A DNA stretch of 64,000 bases from Albidovulum sp. (lineage in GTDB: Bacteria > Pseudomonadota > Alphaproteobacteria > Rhodobacterales > Rhodobacteraceae): NCBI GenBank assembly GCA_030837825.1, contig JAUQYB010000033.1, positions 20,828 to 84,827 of the forward strand, read 5' to 3'. Position 1 is the stretch's first letter, and the number at the start of each line of letters is the position of its first letter. Positions 25,569-34,543 of this stretch are shown here, piece by piece. Under the pieces are notes generated by a model that was given only the letters and a program-made list of their open reading frames with translations, ran no database searches and was not told where the DNA came from. A program made the position numbers and the translations under genes.

Positions 25569-25734
25569 TCAGTGCGAAGTCAGGGCCGCGGCGGCCCCAA
25601 TGGCGTCGATGTCGGCGATGGTCCCCAACAGCGCCGCGCTGTAGCCGTTCTCGCGCGCCAGAATCCGGCCCCGGGCAGTTGCGCTTGCGCCAGAACTCCC
25701 GCAGCTCCTTTGCCCGATTTACCTCATCCGGCAT
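25569..25734 (-). pseudogene. Small unknown gene, apparently frameshifted
   Basis: From ATG 25734 the frame reads MPDEVNRAKELREFWRKRN. After a C/G run near 25670-25680 the sensible frame changes to RGRILARENGYSAALLGTIA, then DIDAIGAAAALTSH and TGA at 25569. One base too many in the run would explain it. The joined product would be about 55 residues. I do not recognise the family. It lies directly after the WYL regulator on the same strand, so it may once have been its operon partner. Confidence 0.35.
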
Positions 25735-25755
25735 CGCACGACCCTCTTGCCAAGA

Positions 25756-26658
25756 TCATGACCCGCCGCCTGTCTGCCCCGCCTCATCGAACTCGAAATT
25801 CGCCCGACGAAGGGCCGCGACGACCGCGGCAGGGTTCTCGGCGACGATATACTGCGTGCGGGGATCGCGATCCCGAGCATCCTCCAGAAGACCAAGACGT
25901 TTGAGAACGTAAAACAGCATGGCGTAGCGCGTGGCAAGCACGGCGCGCCCGTCCGCCATGCCATAGTCCCGGGCCACCACCGCCTGCTGGCCCGCGGACA
26001 GCCCTGGGTGTGGCGCGATCACGATATCGAAGTGGTCATGCCAGAGCCGATCACCCTCGCCACTGGCGCCCGCGGCACCGCGCTCGCCGATATCGAGAAC
26101 ACGCGGCAGCAGAAAATCCTTGAACTTCCCCGTCTCGTGGCACCAGGCCCTTACATGCCAACGGAAACCATCATAGCCGAACGCATGCGGAGAAATGCGC
26201 CGCCACACCGGATCGGGCCGCGCAGGGTTCATCGACTGGTAGAGGATCTCCAGCGATGCGCCTTCGCGCAGCGCCGCCAGAATACCGCGCAGCGCCGCAG
26301 TATCGACCTTGCGGCGCGGTGTCAGCGCCATGTCGGCCTCGGGCGGGGCGGCGAGCCAGTTGCCACCCGCATCCGCAAACCCCTCCGCCGCCGAGCGCAG
26401 CCGCAAAAGCCAGGCGTCCGGGTCGGGGTCGAGGAACACCGGCCGGAACCCCGCCCCCGCGACATAGCGACGGGCACTCTTGTCATAGAGAGCGTTGCCG
26501 GGAGCCTTTTCCTGATACAGCGTCAGATCCTTGGACGCCTGCGGCACCGAGACGCCGAACATCTCGATCAGATCGGCGCGATTGACGCCGCCCTCCCAAA
26601 ACAGGCGGAATTCGATGAATTCCAGCCGCCGCTCGACACCCCACTTCATATCAGTCAT
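25756..26658 (-). CDS. WYL-domain regulator, BrxR/CapW-like
   Basis: 300 residues. The N-terminal winged helix RRLEFIEFRLFWEGGVNRADLIEMFGVSVPQASKDL (read in parts) and the following LYQEKAPGNALYDKSARRYV match the BrxR/CapW class of phage-defence regulators. The WYL core is LEILYQSMNPARPDPVWRRISPHAFGYDGFRWHVRAWC, followed by a WCX-like C-terminal domain. Proteins of this class repress neighbouring defence operons by binding an inverted repeat. Here a perfect 17-bp inverted repeat lies directly upstream, shared with the divergent sbcD-sbcC operon. Control of sbcDC by this protein is my inference from that layout. Confidence 0.85.
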   Translation of the reverse strand: MTDMKWGVERRLEFIEFRLFWEGGVNRADLIEMFGVSVPQASKDLTLYQEKAPGNALYDKSARRYVAGAGFRPVFLDPDPDAWLLRLRSAAEGFADAGGNWLAAPPEADMALTPRRKVDTAALRGILAALREGASLEILYQSMNPARPDPVWRRISPHAFGYDGFRWHVRAWCHETGKFKDFLLPRVLDIGERGAAGASGEGDRLWHDHFDIVIAPHPGLSAGQQAVVARDYGMADGRAVLATRYAMLFYVLKRLGLLEDARDRDPRTQYIVAENPAAVVAALRRANFEFDEAGQTGGGS

Positions 26659-26667
26659 TCGAATGAG

Positions 26668-26716
26668 TAAAAACTATACGGGAATCCTTGCATTTCCCGT
26701 ATAGTTTTTATATGCT
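26668..26716 (+). promoter_or_regulatory. Palindromic operator inside the sbcD promoter
   Basis: TAAAAACTATACGGGAA (26668-26684) and TTCCCGTATAGTTTTTA (26694-26710) are exact inverse complements with a 9-bp spacer. A sigma70-type promoter, TTGCAT (26688-26693) N17 TATGCT (26711-26716), uses the right arm as its -35/-10 spacer. A protein bound there would block sbcD transcription. The site is markedly AT-rich for this genome. Confidence 0.8.
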
Positions 26717-26763
26717 AAAGTCACAAATTGTCAAGCCACCCGGATTCGACCGACGGAGCTTCG

Positions 26764-27984
26764 ATGCGCATCCTTCACACCGCCGACTGGCACATCGGAC
26801 AGACCCTGAACGGCTGGTCGCGCGACCTTGAACACCGGATGTTCATGGATGCTCTGCGCGACCTGATGGTGGCCGAACGTGTCGACGCGCTGTTGATCGC
26901 GGGCGATGTGTTCGACGGGATCAACCCCTCGGGCGAGGCGCAGCGGCTGCTGTACGGGGCCATCGCCAGCTTCCTGCGCGCCAATCCCCGGCTGCAGATC
27001 GTGATGACGGCAGGCAACCACGATCCCGCCCAGCGGCTGGAGGCGCCGGAGGCGGTGCTGAATGCTCTGGGGGTGCATGTGCTGGGCACGCTGCGACAGG
27101 GGGCGGACGGGGTGGACCTGGACCGTCACCTGATCGCGCTGCACGATGCCAGGGGCGCGGTCCGGGCGCATGTGCTGGCAGTGCCCTTCCTGCGGCAGGC
27201 CGATCTGCCGGGGCTGCAACTCGGCGCCGAGGGCGGGGCCGAGCCCGCCGTCACCGCCGCTGTCCGCGCCCTGCACCTGAAGATGTCCGAGGCCGCCGCG
27301 ATGCGCGCAGGGGGCCAGCCGATCCTTGCCATGGGGCATCTGACCTGCGCCGGGGGGCTGGAGAGCGAGGGCGCGGAACGCCGCATCCTGATCGGCGGGG
27401 AGCATGCGGTGCCACCAGACATCTTCCCGCCCGCACTGGCCTATGTCGCGCTAGGCCACCTGCACCGGCCGCAATCGCTGGACGGCGGGCGGCTGCGCTA
27501 TTCCGGCGCGCCCTTTCCGCTTTCCGCGACCGAGATCGACTATGACCACGGCGTGACGCTGCTGGATCTGGACGCCGGCATGGCACCCCGCCACATTCCC
27601 TTGCCACGCCCGGTGGCCATGCATCGCCTGCCCGCGGCCGGAGCCGCGCCGCTGGCCGAGGTCGCCGCCGCGCTGCGGGCGCTGAATCTTTCGCCCGACA
27701 CGCCGCGCGGCCTGCAACCCTTCGTCTATCTTTCGCTCTTGGCCGACCGCCCGGTAGGCCAGGTCGCAGCCGAGGCCGAGGCGCTGGTCGAGGCGCTGCC
27801 GCTCCGCCTTGCGGGGCTGTTGATTGTCCGGCCCGATGCACCAGCCCTGCCCGATGCGCCGCCCGCCGGTCTGGCCGAGACCACGCCCGAGGATCTTTTC
27901 GTGATGGCATTCCGGCAGGCGCAGTGCCTTGACCCCGAGGCCACCCATCTGGCCGCGTTCCGCGACGCCCTGTCGGAGGTCTGA
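26764..27984 (+). CDS. sbcD: Exonuclease subunit SbcD (Mre11-type nuclease)
   Basis: 406 residues with the metallophosphoesterase motifs of SbcD/Mre11 in order: LHTADWHIGQTLNGWSRD, LIAGDVFDGINPS, TAGNHDPAQR, and GHLTC/ALGHLHRPQ. With SbcC it forms the ATP-dependent SbcCD nuclease that opens hairpins and processes blocked double-strand ends. I chose ATG 26764 for the CGGAG upstream and the direct HTADWHIG context; an in-frame alternative start at 26728 would add 12 residues. It is separated from sbcC by 3 bp. Confidence 0.95.
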   Translation: MRILHTADWHIGQTLNGWSRDLEHRMFMDALRDLMVAERVDALLIAGDVFDGINPSGEAQRLLYGAIASFLRANPRLQIVMTAGNHDPAQRLEAPEAVLNALGVHVLGTLRQGADGVDLDRHLIALHDARGAVRAHVLAVPFLRQADLPGLQLGAEGGAEPAVTAAVRALHLKMSEAAAMRAGGQPILAMGHLTCAGGLESEGAERRILIGGEHAVPPDIFPPALAYVALGHLHRPQSLDGGRLRYSGAPFPLSATEIDYDHGVTLLDLDAGMAPRHIPLPRPVAMHRLPAAGAAPLAEVAAALRALNLSPDTPRGLQPFVYLSLLADRPVGQVAAEAEALVEALPLRLAGLLIVRPDAPALPDAPPAGLAETTPEDLFVMAFRQAQCLDPEATHLAAFRDALSEV

Positions 27985-27987
27985 GCC

Positions 27988-30900
27988 ATGCGCATCCTGT
28001 CGATCTCGGGACAGAACATCGCCAGTCTCGCCCAGCCCTTCGTCATCGACTTCACCGCCGCCCCGCTGGCGGGCGCCGGCCTTTTCGCCATCACGGGCGA
28101 GACCGGCGCGGGCAAGTCCTCGATCCTCGATGCCATGTGCCTGGCGCTGTACGGCGATGCGCCGCGCCTTGCCGGGGGTGCGGCGGCGGACGAGGTGCCA
28201 GACCCTTCCGGCGAGGCCATCAAGGCCAGGGATTCCCGTGCCATCCTGCGCCGGGGGGCCGTACAGGGCTGGGCGGAGGTGCGCTTCACCGCCCGGGACG
28301 GGCAGGATTACATCGCCCGCTGGCAGGCGCGCCGCGCCCGCGACAGGGCCGACGGACGGTTGCAGGGCGTTTCGCGCTCGCTGGCGCGGGCGGCGGACGG
28401 GCAGGTCCTGGCCAGCCAGACCACCGCCGTGACCGAGCAGATCGTGGCCCTGACCGGCCTTTCCTACGAGGAGTTCCGCCGCACCGTTCTTCTGGCGCAG
28501 GGCGATTTCGACGCCTTCCTGCGGGCCGACACCAACGATCGCGCCGGGCTGCTGGAAAAGGTCACCGGCACCGGGCTGTACCGCGAGGTTTCCATCCGCA
28601 TCTATGAGCGGACCGAGGCGTCCCGGCAGGCGCATGAGGCGCTTGTCCAGCGGCGCGCCGGGCACCAGTTGCTGTCGGACGCGGATCGCGCAGCGCTGGA
28701 AACCGAGAGGCTGGCCCTGGCAGAGGCAAACCAGGCCTCCGCCACGCAGGCCAGCGCGGTGCAAGGCAAGCTCGCCCGGCACACCCGCCATGCCGAGGCT
28801 GTGCGGCTCTTGGCACTGGCCGAAGCGCAAGAGTCGCGGGCGTTGGCCGATCAGGCGCAGGCCGGGGCAGAGCGCGACCGGCTTTCACGCATCGACCGGG
28901 CCGAACCGCTGCGCGCACCCTGGCTGGCGGCCCGGACCGCCGAGGGGCATCTGGCAGCGGCGAAGGAAGCCGTCGATGCGGCCATCATCGTTTCAGCCGA
29001 AGCCCGGGCGAAGGCCATTGCGCAGCAGGAGCTGTCGGCCCGTGCCAACGCGGACCTTGCCGCGAAGGAGACGGAATTCAAGGCCCTCGGCCCGGCGTGG
29101 GATCAGGCCGCAGACCTGGACAGCCGCATCATCTCGGCAGGGAGAGAGCTGGAAGATGCGCGCGCCCAGGGCGCGAAGCTGGACCAGGCGGCGCAAGAGG
29201 CCCATGACGCCTGGGCGTCGTTGCAGCAGGATGAGGCCGGCCTCCGCAACGCCCTGAGCGCGGCGGAAGCCGGGCTTTCCGGTCTGGCCCCGGATTGCGC
29301 GCTGGCCGATGACTGGCCGCAAATCCGTCAACGCATCGCCGACCATGCGGAGGCCCGGCAAGCGGCGGATCAGGCCGAGGCTGGGGTCCGGCAGAATGGC
29401 GCCAGGGCTGCGGATCTGGAGCAGGAACTGGCCGATCTGGCGACCCGCGCCGGTGCGGATGGCGAAGCCGAAACCGCGCTTGTCGGGCAGGCTGCAACGC
29501 TCGGCGCCCGGATCGCGGCGATCGAGGCCGCCCATCCGCCCGGGCGCGGCGCGGATCTGTCGGTACTGGCCTCGGCCTTGTCCGACATGGCGCGGGCCGA
29601 GAGCGATCACAGCTCCGCCCTGGCGGAAATCCTGGCTGCCGGGACCGGAGCCGGGACAGCGGCGGAGCTTGCCGCGGCCGCAACCGCCGGAATCGCCGCC
29701 GCCGACGATGCGCTGGCCCTGGCCGAGGCAAAGGCCCAGGCGCTGGCCGCGCCCGCCGGGCGGGCCGATCTCGCCGCATCCGAGGCGGCGCGTGAGCTGC
29801 GGTTGCGGCTGGAACCGGGGCAGCCCTGCCCGGTCTGCGGATCCTGCGACCACCCGACCCATGCCGATGCCGCGCTGGCCGATCTCGCCGCCAGCCTGCG
29901 CAGCGATCTGGCCGCGGCCCGGCAGGCGGCGGAAGCTGGCCGCGCAGCCCGGGCCGAGGCGCAGCGTCAGCACGACCGGGCGCAGGCCCAGGCCGAGCAG
30001 GCGCGATCCGAAGCCGCAAAGGCCGGTGACCGGCGCAGCACGGCGCTGTCCCGGTGGGCCGAGGCGCAGCACCGGGCGCAGGCCGTCGCCACCTGCCCCG
30101 CCCTGCCCGGCGCGCCCGGAGAGGCGCCGGGCGGTCTGGCGGCGCTTGCCGCCGACATCGCCACGGCGCAACAGGACGAAGCCGCCGCGCAGGCCGAACT
30201 GGTCGGGTTGCGCCGGGAACTGTCCGAGGCTGGAACCCGGCGCGACAGCCTGCGCACCACCCTCGCTGGCCATGCAACGGCACGGGAAGGGCTGAACGCG
30301 GATCTGTTCACGACCCGCGGTCTTCACGCGCTGGCCCTGCGCGAGGCCGAGGTCGCCCGCAGTCAGGCCGACCGTCTTGCCGCCGCACTGGCTCCGACAC
30401 TGGCAAGCCTGCACGAGGCCCCCCCCGACGATCCCGCGCTGACCACCCGGCTTGCCGCGCGTATCGCCAGGGTCGTCGCATTGCGCGAGGCACGAGAGAA
30501 GGCTGCCACCGGGCTGGCCAGCCTGGCGCCCCGGATCACCGCCGCCGAAAGCCGTGCGGAAGGCGCGGCGGTGCAGGCTCGCCAGACACAGGATGCCGCG
30601 ACGGTCCGGAAGGCCACCCTGGACACGCTTTGCGCCGAACGCGCGCCGCTTCTGGGCGGCGAGGCGACCGCCCTGCATCGCAGCCGCCACAACGAGGAAC
30701 GCCTGACTGCCCTTGCCGCCCAGGACACCACGTCGAAAGCGCTGGCCTCGGCCGTCAGTGCCGCCTCTGCCGCCCATGCCCGTGCCGAGGCGGCAGAGGT
30801 GGAGCGGGCCCGTGCAGGGCAGGTGTGCGAAACCGCCCATGCGGCCCTTGGCCCGGCGCTGGCCGCCTCGGGGTTGATGGAGGCCGATCTTGCGGCGCTG

Positions 30901-31725
30901 TTCTCGCTGCCCGTCGCCGAGGTCGAAGCGCTTCGCCAACGGCTGCGGGCGCTGGACGACGCGGTGACCTCGGCCCGCGCCACCTTGGCCTCGCGCCGGC
31001 AGGACCAGGCAGAGATCCTGGCCGCGGGCCTGCCCGACGAGCCGCCCGAAGCGTTGACGGAAACCCTTGCCATGCTGGAAGCGGATACCACCACGCGCGG
31101 CCACAGGATCGGCGCCATCGACGGCGAATTCCGCCGCGATGCCGCAACTCGCGCCAGCCTTGCGGGGTTGGAGGCCGAAATCGCCGTGGCCCGGGCCGAA
31201 CTGGATGTGTGGCAGGCGGTGAACCATGCCGTCGGCTCCCGCAATGGAGACCGTTTCGCACGGGTGGCACAGTCGATCACCCTCGACCTGCTGGTCGACC
31301 ACGCCAACCGCCACCTTGCCGACCTGAACCCGCGTTACCTCTTGCGCCGCGCCGCCGATCTGGCGCTTCAGGTCGAGGACCGCGACATGGGCGGCGAGGC
31401 CCGCGCCACCCGCAGCCTGTCGGGCGGTGAACGCTTCCTCGTCTCGCTGGCGCTTGCACTGGCGCTGTCAAGGATGGGCGGCAAGGGCGGGCTCGCCGCC
31501 ACCCTGTTCATCGACGAGGGCTTCGGCTCGCTGGATACGAGCAGCCTCGATCTGGCTCTCGACGCACTGGAAAGCCTGCAATCGCAGGGTCGCCAGGTCG
31601 GCGTCATCAGCCATGTCGAGGCGATGAAGGACCGCATTCCTACCCGCATCGCGGTGCGCAAGCAGGGCGGTGGCAAAAGCGTGGTCGAGATCGGCGGGAC
31701 CGGCTTCGAACTAGCTTCGGATTGA
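27988..31725 (+). CDS. sbcC: Exonuclease subunit SbcC (Rad50-type SMC ATPase)
   Basis: 1245 residues. Walker A GETGAGKSSILDAMCLALYG is at residues 37-56 and the signature LSGGERFLVSLALALALS near the C terminus, followed by Walker B LFIDEGFGSLD at about 1173. Between them are long Ala/Glu/Arg-rich coiled-coil arms. Cys614 and Cys617 in PCPVCGSCDHP form the zinc hook at the midpoint. This is a complete, normal-length Rad50-type protein. It is co-transcribed with sbcD under the palindromic operator. There is no sign of decay, in contrast to the flanking CRISPR and prophage remnants. Confidence 0.95.
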   Translation: MRILSISGQNIASLAQPFVIDFTAAPLAGAGLFAITGETGAGKSSILDAMCLALYGDAPRLAGGAAADEVPDPSGEAIKARDSRAILRRGAVQGWAEVRFTARDGQDYIARWQARRARDRADGRLQGVSRSLARAADGQVLASQTTAVTEQIVALTGLSYEEFRRTVLLAQGDFDAFLRADTNDRAGLLEKVTGTGLYREVSIRIYERTEASRQAHEALVQRRAGHQLLSDADRAALETERLALAEANQASATQASAVQGKLARHTRHAEAVRLLALAEAQESRALADQAQAGAERDRLSRIDRAEPLRAPWLAARTAEGHLAAAKEAVDAAIIVSAEARAKAIAQQELSARANADLAAKETEFKALGPAWDQAADLDSRIISAGRELEDARAQGAKLDQAAQEAHDAWASLQQDEAGLRNALSAAEAGLSGLAPDCALADDWPQIRQRIADHAEARQAADQAEAGVRQNGARAADLEQELADLATRAGADGEAETALVGQAATLGARIAAIEAAHPPGRGADLSVLASALSDMARAESDHSSALAEILAAGTGAGTAAELAAAATAGIAAADDALALAEAKAQALAAPAGRADLAASEAARELRLRLEPGQPCPVCGSCDHPTHADAALADLAASLRSDLAAARQAAEAGRAARAEAQRQHDRAQAQAEQARSEAAKAGDRRSTALSRWAEAQHRAQAVATCPALPGAPGEAPGGLAALAADIATAQQDEAAAQAELVGLRRELSEAGTRRDSLRTTLAGHATAREGLNADLFTTRGLHALALREAEVARSQADRLAAALAPTLASLHEAPPDDPALTTRLAARIARVVALREAREKAATGLASLAPRITAAESRAEGAAVQARQTQDAATVRKATLDTLCAERAPLLGGEATALHRSRHNEERLTALAAQDTTSKALASAVSAASAAHARAEAAEVERARAGQVCETAHAALGPALAASGLMEADLAALFSLPVAEVEALRQRLRALDDAVTSARATLASRRQDQAEILAAGLPDEPPEALTETLAMLEADTTTRGHRIGAIDGEFRRDAATRASLAGLEAEIAVARAELDVWQAVNHAVGSRNGDRFARVAQSITLDLLVDHANRHLADLNPRYLLRRAADLALQVEDRDMGGEARATRSLSGGERFLVSLALALALSRMGGKGGLAATLFIDEGFGSLDTSSLDLALDALESLQSQGRQVGVISHVEAMKDRIPTRIAVRKQGGGKSVVEIGGTGFELASD

Positions 31726-31819
31726 ATATGCACCCACATGGCCCTTCCCCCACTTATTTTGCCTCCTAGGGTTGATGCGGATGCGGACCCTCCCGCCGGC
31801 CTGCGGGCCGGGGCGTCGG

Positions 31820-32668
31820 TCAGCCCAGGATGTCCAGTTCCTCGTTGATCTCGTCGATCAGGGCAGCCCTTTGCAGCGCCGTCTCGCCGACCAGACCGAC
31901 ATGCGAGATCGCCAGGAGGCGCAGCACGCTGACCAGCGTGGTGTAGCTGGGGATCAGCCCGTAGCTGGCGATGTGGCAGCGCAGCACGAGGTCGGAGAAC
32001 CGCTTGGCCTGCGCCAGGTTGCCGTGGTCGGTCAGCGAGATGATGCCGGCACGGGTGGTGCGCGCGTAGGACAGGATCGCCTTCATCTCGCGCGGTTGCG
32101 GGCCTTGCGCCAGCACGATCATAACGTCGCGGGGCCCCATCATCGCCAGATCCTCGGCCACCGCGCCGCCGGTGATCCCGATGGCATGGACATTGGGACG
32201 CAGGCGCGAGAACAGCACCCGCCCGTAGCGCGCAAGCCACGCATCGGCGCCAAGGCCAAGGAACCACAGCCGGGGTGCGTCGGCGATCAGCCGCGCCGCC
32301 TGTCGCAGGCTGTCGGGGCTCATCTCCTCGAAGGTGCGGGTGATGTTGGCCAGTTCCAGGTCCAGATGTTCGCCGATGGTGCGGCCCAGCACGGTCGCCC
32401 CGTGGCCTGCGACCGAATAGCTGTAGGGCTGGGTGCGGTTGCGTTCCTCGCGCGCCTGCAGCTTGACCTCCTCGAAGTCGGTATAGCCGAGCGCGCGGAA
32501 GAACCGCGCGGCGGTCGCCTTGGACACCTCGGCGATGCCGGCCAGTTCCGTTGCAGTATGCGTTTCAATCAGGCCCGGCCGGTCCAGAATCACACCGGCC
32601 AGCTTCTGCTCGCTCCGGGTCAGCCGGTCGAGCCTTTCCTGGATGCGCAGCGCCAGACGCGTGGACAT
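31820..32668 (-). CDS. MurR/RpiR-family transcriptional regulator with SIS domain
   Basis: 282 residues. The N-terminal HTH_6 domain contains RLTRSEQKLAGVILDRPGLIETHTATELAGIAEVSKATAARFFR (read in parts). The C-terminal SIS domain has APRLWFLGLGADAWLARYG and ISLTDHGNLAQAKRFSD. It is divergent from the COG0212-ABC operon with a 16-bp palindrome between them, so it probably represses or activates that operon in response to a phosphorylated or cyclic ligand. The short gap to sbcC contains a GC-rich hairpin (around 31793-31810) without a T run. Confidence 0.9.
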   Translation of the reverse strand: MSTRLALRIQERLDRLTRSEQKLAGVILDRPGLIETHTATELAGIAEVSKATAARFFRALGYTDFEEVKLQAREERNRTQPYSYSVAGHGATVLGRTIGEHLDLELANITRTFEEMSPDSLRQAARLIADAPRLWFLGLGADAWLARYGRVLFSRLRPNVHAIGITGGAVAEDLAMMGPRDVMIVLAQGPQPREMKAILSYARTTRAGIISLTDHGNLAQAKRFSDLVLRCHIASYGLIPSYTTLVSVLRLLAISHVGLVGETALQRAALIDEINEELDILG

Positions 32669-32700
32669 TCCCTTTCCTTTCCAGCCGGTTATTTTTTCTT

Positions 32701-32729
32701 TTGACAGGTTGAAACCATGGTTTCATCAT
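32701..32729 (+). promoter_or_regulatory. Promoter and RpiR-type operator of the COG0212-ABC operon
   Basis: TTGACA (32701-32706) and CATCAT (32724-32729) are 17 bp apart. The perfect 16-bp palindrome TGAAACCATGGTTTCA (32710-32725) fills the spacer. Two further CTGAAACA half-sites follow at about 32760 and 32773. Confidence 0.65.
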
Positions 32730-32793
32730 TTTGGAACACAGGAACACTTCTCCGAAATCCTGAAACACCACTCTGAAACAGTAGGGGCGCGGC

Positions 32794-33540
32794 GTGTCGA
32801 AATCAAACATCATCCGGCAGCAGATCTGGGGCAGGCTGAAGGATGTGGCCCGGCCCGACACCCGCTTCGACATGAACTTCGCCGAGGTGATCCCGGATTT
32901 CGAGGGTTCGGAAATCGCCAATCGCCGGGTGCTGGACATGGAGGCATGTAAGACGGCCGACTTCCTGTTCATCACCCCCGACAACTGCCTGGTGGAAATC
33001 CGCCGGGCGCTGATCGAGATGGGCAAACCCTTCTTCATGTCGACCTACGGCATCTACCGTGGCTTCCTCTACATCGAGCCGGGTTCGGTGCCGAAGGGAC
33101 ACGAGCTCTACGCCGCCTGGCTTGACGGGATGGAGCATTTCGGCCGCCCGATCACGCTGCAGGAAATCGCACGCAAGGGCCGGATCGACTTTCTCGTCAC
33201 CGGCGCCTCGGCGGTTTCGGTGGACGGGGTGCGCTTCGGCAAGGGGCACGGCTTCTTCGATCTGGAATGGGGGATGTTCACCGATCTCGGCCTCGTGGGC
33301 GAACAGACGCCGGTCGTCGCCGTGGTCCATGACTGCCAGGTGGTGCATGAGAAACTGCACCCCAGCCCGACCGACATACTTGTCGATTACATCGCCACCC
33401 CCGGCGGCCTGCACCGGGTCGACCGCCGCGCCAAGCGGCCGCACGGGGTGATCTGGGACCTCTTGGAGCCGAAGCAGATCGAACAGACACCGCCCTTGCG
33501 GGAATTGCAGGCGATCCAGGGGCTTGCTCCTCGCACATGA
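32794..33540 (+). CDS. COG0212 family protein (5-formyl-THF cyclo-ligase-like)
   Basis: 248 residues from a GTG at 32794. The core VRFGKGHGFFDLEWGMFTDLG matches the GKGxGFxDLEY-type motif of the COG0212 paralogues of 5-formyltetrahydrofolate cyclo-ligase rather than the canonical enzyme, and PDNCLVEIRRALIEMGKPFF is also typical. Published work on COG0212 has linked the family to thiamin rather than folate metabolism. The downstream NMT1/THI5-type ABC transporter fits that view. A role in salvage of a thiamin or pyrimidine-like compound is inferred; I cannot tell the substrate. Confidence 0.78.
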   Translation: MSKSNIIRQQIWGRLKDVARPDTRFDMNFAEVIPDFEGSEIANRRVLDMEACKTADFLFITPDNCLVEIRRALIEMGKPFFMSTYGIYRGFLYIEPGSVPKGHELYAAWLDGMEHFGRPITLQEIARKGRIDFLVTGASAVSVDGVRFGKGHGFFDLEWGMFTDLGLVGEQTPVVAVVHDCQVVHEKLHPSPTDILVDYIATPGGLHRVDRRAKRPHGVIWDLLEPKQIEQTPPLRELQAIQGLAPRT

Positions 33541-33571
33541 CAAACAGGAAACAAGACAACAGGAGGATGGA

Positions 33572-34543
33572 ATGACACTGACGATTTCCCGCCGCGGCTT
33601 TCTCCACAGTGCCGCCGCCGCAAGCGCCGCCCTGGCCCTTCCCGGACGCGCCCGCGCCGCCACCCCCTTCACCATGCAGGCGGCCTGGATCAACGATGCC
33701 GAGTTCTCGGGCTATTTCCTCGCCATCGACAAGGGGTTTTACGCCGAGGAAGGGCTGGAGCTGACCTACCTGCCTGGCGGCCCCGACGTGATCCCGGAAA
33801 GCGCGATCATCGCCGGCCGCGCCGACCTGACGCTGACCACGCCCGACACCACGATCCGGGCGATTTCCGAACAAGGCGCGAAGTTCAAGATCATCGGCGC
33901 CCAGTATCAGAAGAACCCGATCGGCGTCGTCTCGCTGAAGAAGAACCCGGTCAACACCCCCGCCGATCTGGTCGGCAAGACCATCGCCGTCCCGCCGGTG
34001 AACATCGGCACGATCGAGGCTCTGCTGGCGCTGAACGGCATCGACAAGGCGCAGGTCAACATCGTGCCCTATGCCTACGACCCGACGCCCCTGGTCAAGG
34101 GCGAGATCGACGCCTCCCTCGACTTCACCACCAACGTCCCCTTCACCATCGGCCAACTGGGCGAGGAGGCGCAGTCCTTCCTGCTCTATGACCACGGTGT
34201 CACGCTCTACAACGACACCGTGGTGGTGACCGAGGAGACGCTGGCCGCCAAACGCAAGGAACTGGTCGCCTGGCTCCGCGCCAGCCGCAAGGGCTGGGCC
34301 GAGAACCTGGCCGATCCCGCGCTTTACCCGCCGCAATGGGAAACCACCTGGTTCGCCGGAACCGGGCGCAGCATCGAGAACGAGATCTTCTTCAACACCG
34401 CGCAGAAGCCGCTGATCGACACGCCGAACGGGATCTTCGCGATGACCGAGGAGGACATCGGGAAGAACATCAAGGCGCTGGAGGCGGTCGGCATCAAGGG
34501 CAGCCGCGACATGTTCGACACCACGCTCCTCGCCGAGATCTGA
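33572..34543 (+). CDS. NMT1/THI5-type ABC substrate-binding protein with TAT signal
   Basis: 323 residues. Twin-arginine signal SRRGFLHSAAAASAALALPG ends at ARAATP. The body AAWINDAEFSGYFLAIDKGFYAEEGLEL is the NMT1/THI5 (SsuA/ThiY) opening, and IIAGRADLTLTTPDTTIRAISEQG continues it. The family binds pyrimidines, sulfonates, nitrate or formylaminopyrimidine. AGGAGG lies about five bases before ATG 33572. The gene ends in TGATG, overlapping the ATPase start. Confidence 0.9.
   Translation: MTLTISRRGFLHSAAAASAALALPGRARAATPFTMQAAWINDAEFSGYFLAIDKGFYAEEGLELTYLPGGPDVIPESAIIAGRADLTLTTPDTTIRAISEQGAKFKIIGAQYQKNPIGVVSLKKNPVNTPADLVGKTIAVPPVNIGTIEALLALNGIDKAQVNIVPYAYDPTPLVKGEIDASLDFTTNVPFTIGQLGEEAQSFLLYDHGVTLYNDTVVVTEETLAAKRKELVAWLRASRKGWAENLADPALYPPQWETTWFAGTGRSIENEIFFNTAQKPLIDTPNGIFAMTEEDIGKNIKALEAVGIKGSRDMFDTTLLAEI

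Noticed and set aside
26708-26720. TATATGCTAAAG before sbcD as a fourth MarR operator
   Set aside because: It shares only the TATGCTAA part with the MarR motif and is better explained as the -10 region of the sbcD promoter.
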